Source of the DNA: Fontimonas thermophila | Lineage (GTDB): Bacteria; Pseudomonadota; Gammaproteobacteria; Nevskiales; Nevskiaceae | Direction of reading: 5' to 3' | Assembly: GCF_900113085.1 (NCBI RefSeq) | Contig: NZ_FOOC01000017.1 | Span: forward strand, 1 to 35,390 | DNA length: 35,390 bases | In this document: positions 1 through 5,902 of the stretch, piece by piece | How positions within the stretch are numbered: the stretch's first letter is position 1 | How the letters are laid out: every line of letters begins with the position of its first letter | Notes under the pieces: model-generated | Told to the model about the DNA's origin: nothing | What the model saw: the letters and a program-made list of their open reading frames with translations, nothing else | The model's database searches: none | Program-made: the position numbers and the translations under genes

Positions 1-120
1 TCCGTTTGGTGGGGTGAGGACTAGCCGATTGGGGAAGTGTGTTGCGCGGCGTGCTGGGGTAGGGTGGGCATGCGCCTGGTGTGGGCGTGGCAAGAAGACG
101 CAAGAGTGGAGGGACAAGAC

Positions 121-384
121 ATGAATACGTGGTTCAAGGCGGTGCTGGTGGGTGCGGGTTTGGTGGTGGGTGTGGCCCATGCGGGTGTGGTCAACATCAA
201 CACGGCGGATGCGAAGACCCTGGCGAAAGAGCTCAAGGGTGTGGGTCCTGCGAAGGCGGAGGCGATTGTGAAGGACCGTGCGGAGCGGGGTTTGTTCAAG
301 GCGCCGCAGGAGATCACGCGTGTGGAGGGGATAGGTCCGGCGATTTACGAGCAGAACAAGGACAACATCAAGGTCAAGGACTGA
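121..384 (+). CDS. ComEA-like helix-hairpin-helix exported protein
   Basis: Small protein of 87 residues with an N-terminal signal or anchor segment (hydrophobic run at about residues 5-20, followed by A-H-A-G) and then a compact helix-hairpin-helix domain. It shows the ComEA-family hallmarks VNINTAD, a first hairpin GVGPAKAEAIV and a second hairpin VEGIGP. This family binds DNA non-specifically in the periplasm. In competent bacteria ComEA helps pull in transforming DNA, but many proteobacteria keep short ComEA-like proteins of unproven role. The ATG at 121 is chosen because a GGAGGG ribosome site lies 7 bases upstream and the signal peptide begins there; an in-frame start at 37 would add a non-hydrophobic leader. 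No other competence gene is adjacent, and a strong terminator follows, so it looks monocistronic. The coding strand is strikingly rich in G, with GTG, GCG and GGT codons, compared with the C-rich codons of later genes. Confidence 0.85.
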   Translation: MNTWFKAVLVGAGLVVGVAHAGVVNINTADAKTLAKELKGVGPAKAEAIVKDRAERGLFKAPQEITRVEGIGPAIYEQNKDNIKVKD

Positions 385-412
385 AGCAAAACGGCCTCGA
401 GGGAGGGTTGCA

Positions 413-439
413 GGCGAGCTTTGGCTCGCCTTCTTTTTT
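413..439 (+). terminator. Intrinsic terminator after the ComEA-like gene
   Basis: Perfect 7-bp stem (GGCGAGC at 413-419, GCTCGCC at 424-430) with a 4-base loop, followed by a T-rich tract (TTCTTTTTT). It lies 29 bases after the stop codon of the ComEA-like gene. Confidence 0.9.
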
Positions 440-471
440 GAAGCGGGGATGGGTTGTTTCGGCTCTGTGAT

Positions 472-504
472 CCGGGCGATGCGGAGATCGGTCGCATCGC
501 CCGG
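472..504. repeat. Perfect 12-bp inverted repeat (stem-loop)
   Basis: Arms CCGGGCGATGCG (472-483) and CGCATCGCCCGG (493-504) flank a 9-base loop. The hairpin lies between the convergent ends of the ComEA-like gene and the periplasmic-protein gene on the minus strand. Neither strand shows a T-tract right after it. It may end or protect the minus-strand transcript, or be a repeat-family hairpin; the sequence alone does not decide. Confidence 0.55.
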
Positions 505-541
505 GCAGAGCGCAGGGCGGTGTTGTTTGAGCGTTGCCGTT

Positions 542-991
542 TTATTGTTTCGGCTGACGTATTTGTGGCGCTTGTTTGTCTTCGCGGCGGGCATGCCGGG
601 CGTGTGCCCATGCCGCCGGCGCTTCCTTGAGTGTCTGCGCCTGCGCGGCCGTGATCAGCTGCGCCTGCACGGCTTGATCGATGACTTTTTCGCGCGCGCT
701 GCGCAAGGCTTGCTTCATCGTGTCACGGTCGAACCCCAGCGTCTCTGCCGTTTTACGGAGGCCTTGTTCCCTGAGCAGGGTTTCGATTTCTGCAGCCGGG
801 CGGCCGCTGCGCGCTGCAAGCTCGGCAGCGAGTGCGTTGCCGATGGCCATGCGCTCTAGCGTGGGCATACGCATCGGACGTTCGTACTCGGGATGGCCGT
901 CGTTTTCCGGAATGTCGCGCGCGTAGGTCGCTGCTGCGGTCAGGGTCAGGCCGGCGAGCAAGGCTGCCGTTAAGGATTTGATCGCTTTCAT
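542..991 (-). CDS. Periplasmic helical protein, hypothetical, divergent from BaeSR-like genes
   Basis: Protein of 149 residues with a clear signal peptide (MKAIK, then a hydrophobic stretch ending A-A-A-T-Y-A-R-D, cleavage around residue 24). The mature part is charged and helical, with a repeated pattern of short helices (TLGFDRDTMKQAL, then ITAAQAQTLKEA). The last segment loosely recalls the LTxxQ motif of Spy/CpxP periplasmic chaperones, but I do not claim family membership. It starts at an ATG with GGAG 6 bases upstream and is divergent from a BaeS-like sensor kinase with 152 bases between them. In E. coli the Spy chaperone is a target of BaeSR, so a role as an envelope-stress output or accessory of the adjacent two-component system is a reasonable inference. 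The C-terminus is basic and Gln-rich. Confidence 0.7.
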   Translation of the reverse strand: MKAIKSLTAALLAGLTLTAAATYARDIPENDGHPEYERPMRMPTLERMAIGNALAAELAARSGRPAAEIETLLREQGLRKTAETLGFDRDTMKQALRSAREKVIDQAVQAQLITAAQAQTLKEAPAAWAHARHARREDKQAPQIRQPKQ

Positions 992-1019
992 GTGGTGCTC
1001 CGTCGAATGGGTTTGCGAA

Positions 1020-1126
1020 CGGGGATGGACATCCCCGGTGCCGACATCACCTTAGACCGCAAATGTGCGGAATCCGTGTGGAAATGCCGCGGATTCGGGG
1101 TAATTGGATCCGGGCGGGCGGGGATG
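1020..1126. promoter_or_regulatory. Candidate operator: three CGGGGATG copies in a divergent intergenic region
   Basis: The 152-base region between the periplasmic-protein gene and the sensor kinase carries an 8-bp-arm palindrome, CGGGGATG (1020-1027) and CATCCCCG (1030-1037), with a 2-base centre. A third copy of CGGGGATG lies at 1119-1126, just before the kinase start. Such a dyad plus direct copy between divergent genes is typical of a regulator site. The binder is unknown. The adjacent response regulator is the obvious candidate by position, but the motif does not resemble the E. coli BaeR box. Confidence 0.4.
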
Positions 1127-1143
1127 GCGCTTAAGATACGGTC

Positions 1144-2532
1144 ATGCGCATTTCCCTGTTCTGGAAGCTGTTTGCCGTACAGCTCATCGCCGCTGCGGTG
1201 TTGATCGGGGGAGTGTTGCTGGTGATCCGCCATCAGACCGCCGAGAGCTTTGCAGCCTATGTCGAAGCCCGTGAGCGGCAGCGGATGGAGGATGTGGCCG
1301 ATCGTATCGCCGAGCGCTATGCGCAGTTCCCGGATTTGCGCAGCGCGGCGCTCGCGGTGCGGGAATTCCGCCGCCGTGCCGAGTTGCGTGCGGGGCGTAT
1401 GGGCGATGGAGACGGGGATGTGTCGATGCGCCCACTGCCGTTGCGTGCGCCGCTGACCTTGTTCGATGCGCAAGGCGCATATGTCGCCGGTCCGCCGTTG
1501 CCCGAGGGGCCGGGTGAGCCGCTGCGCGTGGCGGTCCGTGTCGGTGATTCGGTGGTGGGTTACCTCGTGCGCCCGCCGTTGCCGGCCTGGGCGGCTCCAG
1601 AGGAGATTGGGTTCCGGCGGCGCCAGAGCGAAATTCTGGCGCGTATCACCGCATTGAGTCTGCCGCTGGCGGCGCTGTTCGCGCTCATGAATAGTGCGTT
1701 GATCCTGCGCCCGATCCGGCGGCTGTCCGCGGGCACTGCGGCGCTGGGCCGGCGGGAATTCGGTACGCGGATCGAGGTGCGCCGCCGGGATGAGTTGGGT
1801 CAGCTCGCGGCCGATTTCAACCGGCTCGCCGAGGCACTGGAGCGCTATGACGCGCGCCAGCGGCAGTGGCTGGCCGATATCGCGCACGAGCTACGCACGC
1901 CGGTCGCCGTGCTGCGCGGTGAGCTCGACGCGATGCTCGATGGGGTGCGCAGCGCCGATCCGGTGCGGCTGCGGTCCTTGCAGCAGGAGGTGCTCCGGCT
2001 CAATTCCTTGATCGACGATTTGCATCTGCTGTCGCTGGCCGAGTCCGGCGGTTTGCGTCTGCTGCGCGAGCGCATCGATCTGGCGACGCCGCTGCGTGAG
2101 GCGCTCGATCGTTTCGATGATCGCCTGCGTGCGGCGGGTTTCGTCGTCGAGCGTGTGTTCCCAGCGCAGCCCGTCAGGGTCTTCGCCGATGCCCAGCGCA
2201 TCGGGCAAGTGCTGGGCAATCTGTTCCAGAACCTGCTGCAGCATGCGCAACCGGGCATCGTGCGTGTAGCGCTCTCGCCCATGGCTGCGGGCGGCGGTCG
2301 GATCGTCGTCGAAGATTCGGGGCCGGGTGTGCCGGCAGCGGCCTTGCCGCGACTATTCGACCGGCTCTATCGCGTCGAGGCCGCGCGTTCGCGTGGTAGT
2401 GGCGGTGCCGGCCTGGGACTGGCGATCTGCCGGTCCATTGTCGAAGCCCATGGCGGCGGCATCGAGGCGCGCGCTGGCGCGCTGGGCGGACTTTCGATCG
2501 GTTTTTGGTTGCCGGACGATGGATCGGCATGA
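1144..2532 (+). CDS. BaeS-type two-component sensor histidine kinase
   Basis: Inner-membrane sensor kinase of 462 residues. Order of parts: transmembrane helix about 9-28; a periplasmic sensing region about 29-165, Arg-rich and with no recognisable ligand domain; a second transmembrane helix about 166-188; HAMP about 188-240; a dimerisation domain with the phospho-accepting His248 in IAHELRTP; then the ATP-binding domain with N box (359-367), G1 DSGPGVP (391-397), F box LFDRLYR and G2 GAGLGLAI (421-428). All catalytic boxes are intact. The layout and the H-box phrase resemble BaeS. It overlaps the response regulator by 4 bases (ATGA), so the two are translationally coupled. The start at 1144 gives a good membrane anchor but has only a weak ribosome site. 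The signal sensed cannot be read from the sequence; envelope stress is inferred from family and neighbour. Confidence 0.93.
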   Translation: MRISLFWKLFAVQLIAAAVLIGGVLLVIRHQTAESFAAYVEARERQRMEDVADRIAERYAQFPDLRSAALAVREFRRRAELRAGRMGDGDGDVSMRPLPLRAPLTLFDAQGAYVAGPPLPEGPGEPLRVAVRVGDSVVGYLVRPPLPAWAAPEEIGFRRRQSEILARITALSLPLAALFALMNSALILRPIRRLSAGTAALGRREFGTRIEVRRRDELGQLAADFNRLAEALERYDARQRQWLADIAHELRTPVAVLRGELDAMLDGVRSADPVRLRSLQQEVLRLNSLIDDLHLLSLAESGGLRLLRERIDLATPLREALDRFDDRLRAAGFVVERVFPAQPVRVFADAQRIGQVLGNLFQNLLQHAQPGIVRVALSPMAAGGGRIVVEDSGPGVPAAALPRLFDRLYRVEAARSRGSGGAGLGLAICRSIVEAHGGGIEARAGALGGLSIGFWLPDDGSA

Positions 2533-3227
2533 GCGAGCGGATTCTCATCGTCGAGGACGAGACCAAGATTGCTGCGCTGCTGCGTGATTACTTCATGCAC
2601 GCCGGTTACGACGTCGAGGTGCTGCACCGAGGCGACGAGGTGGCCGATGCCCTGCGCCGGCGCCCGGCCGATCTGGTCGTCCTCGACCTGCAGCTACCCG
2701 GCAAAGATGGCTTGACCGTCTGTCGCGAATTGCGGGGCACGGGAGGCGGGCCGGCGATCATGATGCTGACCGCGCGTGTCGATGAGGTGGATCGCCTGCT
2801 CGGGCTCGAGCTGGGGGCGGATGATTATGTCTGCAAGCCGTTTAGCCCGCGCGAGGTGGTTGCGCGCGCCAAGGCGATTCTGCGCCGTTTGCGGCCGCAG
2901 CTCGATGCCGGGGGGTGTTTGCGCGTGGGGCCGCTCGAGCTGGATCCCATCGCGCATGTCGCGCGTGCCGCCGGGCACGAGCTGAACCTGACCCCGATCG
3001 AGTTCGGCCTGCTGGCCGCGCTGCTCGAACAGCCACAGAGGGTCTGGTCGCGGGCGCAGCTGCTCGAGCGCGTGCGCGGGACTGACTTCCCCGGCTACGA
3101 GCGCAACATCGACGGCCACATCAAAAATCTGCGCCGCAAGCTGCGCGAGCATTTGGCCGGCTGTGATCCGATCCGCAGCGTTTACGGCGTGGGATATGGT
3201 CTCGATGCCGGCGCCCTGGGCGCTTGA
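2529..3227 (+). CDS. OmpR/BaeR-type response regulator
   Basis: DNA-binding response regulator of 232 residues. The receiver domain (about 1-120) has the acidic pocket at Glu9-Asp10, the phospho-acceptor Asp53 in VVLDLQLP, Thr81 and Lys103 (KPF). The C-terminal half (about 130-230) is a winged helix of the OmpR/PhoB class, with LTPIEFGLLAAL, the recognition-helix region ERNIDGHIKNLRRKL and the closing VYGVGYGL wing. It is expected to be phosphorylated by the upstream kinase and to control envelope genes, possibly including the divergent periplasmic protein. The ATG at 2529 overlaps the kinase stop; a start 24 bases earlier would lie within the kinase end and is less likely. It is the last gene of the two-gene operon. 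Confidence 0.93.
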   Translation: MSERILIVEDETKIAALLRDYFMHAGYDVEVLHRGDEVADALRRRPADLVVLDLQLPGKDGLTVCRELRGTGGGPAIMMLTARVDEVDRLLGLELGADDYVCKPFSPREVVARAKAILRRLRPQLDAGGCLRVGPLELDPIAHVARAAGHELNLTPIEFGLLAALLEQPQRVWSRAQLLERVRGTDFPGYERNIDGHIKNLRRKLREHLAGCDPIRSVYGVGYGLDAGALGA

Positions 3228-3307
3228 ATACTCTGGTGCCATGGGCCGTGGCTCGGGCATGGACGCATATCATCCACCGCCGGTCGTATGTTCAGGGACT
3301 CCCTCCA

Positions 3308-3344
3308 GGCGGCTCATCGCTAATAAAGGCAAAGCCGAGCCGCC
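3308..3344. repeat. Stem-loop between the response regulator and pal
   Basis: Perfect 8-bp arms GGCGGCTC (3308-3315) and GAGCCGCC (3337-3344) with a 21-base loop. There is no T-tract on the plus strand, only an A-rich run further on. It is a weak terminator candidate or a processing hairpin. Confidence 0.35.
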
Positions 3345-3397
3345 ATGACGATTAAAAAATATCATTGTTCTTGCCATGTCGAGTCTGAAAGACTTTA

Positions 3398-3406
3398 TGG
3401 TTTAAT
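3398..3406 (+). promoter_or_regulatory. Possible extended -10 promoter for pal
   Basis: TGG followed by TTTAAT (5 of 6 matches to the sigma-70 -10 box) makes an extended -10 element in a locally AT-rich patch about 65 bases before the pal start. No good -35 box sits at 17 bases, which extended -10 promoters do not require. Confidence 0.4.
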
Positions 3407-3471
3407 CCGCCGCCGCGCCGATTGGCGCGATTCTTCCCATCCGTCCATCCCCTAACAATTCCAAGGCAGTC

Positions 3472-3981
3472 ATGACCATGGCTAGCAAAACCCTTCCCTG
3501 TGTCCTGCTTCTTCTCGCCGCCAGTCTCACTGGCTGTGCCAGTACCCGCGACCAGAGCGCTGCGACGACGCCGGCTGGTTCCACCAGCGCAGTGGCGACC
3601 GGCCCCGCCACGGGCGCCGTCGAGCTGTCGTCGGACAGCGCCCTGCCGCCTGGCGTGCAGAACACAGTCGTTTACTTTGCTTTCGACAGCGATGAGATCA
3701 GCGCCGATGCGCAGCAAACGATCGAAGCCTGGGCGCGCTATCTGTCGGCCAATTCCGCCGTTCACGTGCGCCTGGAAGGCCATGCGGACGAGCGCGGCAC
3801 GACCGAGTACAACCAGGCGTTGGGTGAGCGCCGTGCCAACGCGGTGCGTCGCGCGCTGATCAATCTCGGTGTCCCGGCCGGTCAGCTCAGCGTGGTCAGC
3901 TATGGCGAGACCCGCCCTGCGGTTCAGGGTCACGACGAGAGCGCCTGGTCGAAGAACCGTCGCGTCGAATTCGTGCGCTGA
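3472..3981 (+). CDS. pal: Peptidoglycan-associated lipoprotein (Pal/OmpA-like)
   Basis: Outer-membrane lipoprotein of 169 residues. The lipoprotein signal peptide ends in the lipobox LTGC, so Cys22 is the lipidation site; the next residues (ASTRD) carry no retention Asp at position +2. A linker rich in Thr, Ala and Gly leads to an OmpA-like peptidoglycan-binding domain (about 64-169). This has VYFAFDSDEI, the diaminopimelate-binding region EGHADERGT, LGERRANAV and the closing NRRVEF, all strongly like E. coli Pal. Pal ties the outer membrane to the cell wall and works with TolB. Here it stands alone: no tolQRAB or cpoB gene is adjacent, and a strong terminator follows directly. A paralogous OmpA-like lipoprotein is the main alternative if the genome has another pal in a tol operon. 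Confidence 0.88.
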   Translation: MTMASKTLPCVLLLLAASLTGCASTRDQSAATTPAGSTSAVATGPATGAVELSSDSALPPGVQNTVVYFAFDSDEISADAQQTIEAWARYLSANSAVHVRLEGHADERGTTEYNQALGERRANAVRRALINLGVPAGQLSVVSYGETRPAVQGHDESAWSKNRRVEFVR

Positions 3982-4001
3982 AAACGCGCTTGCCTGTGAG
4001 C

Positions 4002-4034
4002 CTCGGCCCCGTCATGCGCGGGGCCGAGTTTTTT
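4002..4034 (+). terminator. Intrinsic terminator after pal
   Basis: Perfect 10-bp GC-rich stem (CTCGGCCCCG at 4002-4011, CGGGGCCGAG at 4019-4028) with a 7-base loop and a run of six T, 20 bases after the pal stop codon. Confidence 0.95.
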
Positions 4035-4132
4035 GCGGGATCTGATCGGTGTGGGTTTCGTCGGGTGAGCTGAAGGTGTCTTTGTGCATGCATTCGCCAC
4101 GCGTGGGCTGATGCGGCCTATTCACGAGCACT

Positions 4133-4606
4133 TCAGCGGCGGCGCTTGGGTTTGAGCAGGGTTCCGCTGCAGTTGGGCGCCCCGCAGCGACAGGACCAGA
4201 TTTTTTTCAGGCGCGGCGTATGGGGCTCGTCGAGCGTGATGCCGTAGTCGTAGGTCAGCTCTTCGCCTGCTTCGATGACCCGGATCGTCTCGATGAAGAT
4301 GCGATCCCTGCGGCGGTCGCCGCTGGGATGCTCGTACAACACGGCTTCACAGTTCGGGTCGCAGCTGTGATTGATCCAGCGCGCCATGTTGCCGCCGACA
4401 TTGGCGTCGATGACATAGTCCTCGTTGAGCGTGAACAAGAACGTATGGCCGCTGTCGGCATCGCCGCCGTAGCAGCGGTCGACCTCATCGTGCGGGCGCA
4501 ACATGCCGCGGTATTGGATCACGCGCAGACCTTTGGGTAGACGCCGCGCGGCAAAGACGCCGTTGCCGTGGATCGGCGAGCGGCGAAGGACGATATTGCG
4601 GGGCAT
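4133..4606 (-). CDS. SET-domain protein-lysine methyltransferase
   Basis: Compact protein of 157 residues that is a SET domain from end to end. It has the N-terminal SAM-binding turn (SPIHGNGVFA, residues 10-19), the pseudoknot motif WINHSCDPNC (77-86) and EELTYDYG (115-122) with the likely catalytic Tyr121. It ends in a post-SET cysteine cluster C-R-C-x4-C (Cys139, Cys141, Cys146) that, with Cys82, would bind one zinc ion. SET enzymes transfer methyl groups from S-adenosylmethionine to protein lysines. They were once considered eukaryotic, but small stand-alone ones occur in many proteobacteria, Chlamydia and Legionella. No signal peptide is seen, so a cytoplasmic substrate is most likely, though its identity is unknown. 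The gene is monocistronic, convergent with pal and divergent from the outer-membrane protein gene. The C-terminus is basic (KPKRRR). Confidence 0.88.
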   Translation of the reverse strand: MPRNIVLRRSPIHGNGVFAARRLPKGLRVIQYRGMLRPHDEVDRCYGGDADSGHTFLFTLNEDYVIDANVGGNMARWINHSCDPNCEAVLYEHPSGDRRRDRIFIETIRVIEAGEELTYDYGITLDEPHTPRLKKIWSCRCGAPNCSGTLLKPKRRR

Positions 4607-4745
4607 ACGGATCGGCTCGAAAGGAACAAAATTATGCCGCAGGCTCGGCGCCGGGTTGGGCGTGTTCAGACGGCGGTCAGCCCGCCATGACGAGACTGCG
4701 TCCGCCCATCAATCGGGGTGCGTCATGACGATAAGGAGATCCAAC

Positions 4746-5294
4746 ATGCGTTCCATCATCCGGCAGTTGTGTGTGGCCGTGGTCCTGGCGGTTCCGGCGG
4801 CGGCGATGGCCGGGCACCGCTATACCTTTCTCGAAGGGGGATATCTGAACCGTGACGAGGGCAAGATCGATGACTCGGGTCTGCGCCTCGCCGGTTCGGG
4901 CGCAGTGACGCATTCGGTCGCGCTGATCGGCGAATATGCCGACACCGGTGATTTCGAGCAGCTCAGTGCGGGCGGCATTTTTCATGCGCCGATCACCCGC
5001 GATCTCGATTGGACCGCAGGGGCGACGCTGGAATTCGCCGACACGGGCTTGAACGACGACACCGGTTGGGGTCTGCGCGGCGGGTTGCGCTGGCGCTTTG
5101 CCCAGGCTTTCGAGCTCAATCCGGAGATCCGGTATCTCGATGTCTTCGACGACGCCGGCGTGTCCTTGCGGCTTGCCGGGCTGTTTAGTTTCACGCCCGA
5201 CTTCGCCATACAGGCGGCGTTGCAGGGAGGCGACGACGATCGCTTCGAGGCCGGAGTGCGGTATAGCTTTGCGCCGGCGGGTCGTCGTCGCTGA
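4746..5294 (+). CDS. Small outer-membrane beta-barrel protein, hypothetical
   Basis: Protein of 182 residues with a signal peptide (cleavage near AMA-G, residue 22). The mature chain of about 160 residues consists of alternating amphipathic strands divided by short Asp/Gly-rich turns, typical of an 8-stranded outer-membrane barrel (for example YTFLEGGYL, SVALIGEYA, LRGGLRWRF, FEAGVRYSF). The last long strand ends in Phe before a short Arg-rich tail. The family resembles the OmpW/OmpA-like or porin-fold proteins of uncharacterised function. The start is well set: AAGGAG lies at 4733-4738, 7 bases before the ATG. A perfect 10-bp palindrome CGTCATGACG (4721-4730) sits right before the ribosome site and might be regulatory. 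It is monocistronic as far as can be seen. Confidence 0.75.
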   Translation: MRSIIRQLCVAVVLAVPAAAMAGHRYTFLEGGYLNRDEGKIDDSGLRLAGSGAVTHSVALIGEYADTGDFEQLSAGGIFHAPITRDLDWTAGATLEFADTGLNDDTGWGLRGGLRWRFAQAFELNPEIRYLDVFDDAGVSLRLAGLFSFTPDFAIQAALQGGDDDRFEAGVRYSFAPAGRRR

Positions 5295-5348
5295 GCGGAT
5301 GGGGGGTGTGCGGGTGAGGCAGTGCGCGCCCGCGCACCCGTCCGATTG

Positions 5349-5807
5349 TTAGAACACGCCCAGCGCAATTCCGGCGGCCAGTCCCTCGCCGAGCTCCCGC
5401 GCCTGTGCGAGCGCTTGCGGCGTGCAGGCGCCGCGATGGATCAACGGCTCGGCCACGGCGGTCCAGCCATAGCCGATGGCGATGCGTTGAATCGACCGGA
5501 CCGCGCCGCTGCCGTCGGTGTCGCAACTGATGATCAGGGCATATGGCAGCCCCAAGGTCTTGCCCGCGGCCGGGTAATACGTGCGATCCATGAAATCCTT
5601 CAGCGCCCCGCTCATATAGCCGAAATTCTCCGGTGTGGCGAGCAAAAGCCCGTGTGCCCACAGTAGATCGTCGAGTCCGGCTTCAGCGGCGCGCAGCATG
5701 CGCAGCTCGACCTCGCCGGCGAGCGCGCGGATGCCCTCGGCCGCCGCTTCGGCGAGACTGCGGGTGCGTCCGGACTGGCTGTGCCAGATCAGCAGCAGGT
5801 GTTTCAC
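5349..5807 (-). CDS. Flavodoxin-fold NAD(P)H-dependent FMN reductase
   Basis: Protein of 152 residues with a flavodoxin-like fold. Strand 1 (HLLLIWHS) is followed by the phosphate-binding loop SQSGRT (10-15), which holds the FMN phosphate. The central motif TPENFGYMSGALKDFMDR is characteristic of NADPH-dependent FMN reductases and WrbA-like/ArsH-like proteins. It probably reduces flavins or quinone-like compounds in the cytoplasm; the precise substrate cannot be read. The first codon is GTG with no strong ribosome site, so expression may be low. It is convergent with the outer-membrane protein gene (54 bases apart) and lies downstream of lon on the same strand with a 95-base gap, which is not a tight operon. 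Confidence 0.82.
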   Translation of the reverse strand: MKHLLLIWHSQSGRTRSLAEAAAEGIRALAGEVELRMLRAAEAGLDDLLWAHGLLLATPENFGYMSGALKDFMDRTYYPAAGKTLGLPYALIISCDTDGSGAVRSIQRIAIGYGWTAVAEPLIHRGACTPQALAQARELGEGLAAGIALGVF

Positions 5808-5902
5808 GAGTCTGGATCGGCGGCAGATGTCGGTTGCAAGACCCCCTGTGCGCTACGACGGAGGCTCGACAGCATATCCGTGGGTCGTGTGTGCCGCTGT
5901 GC

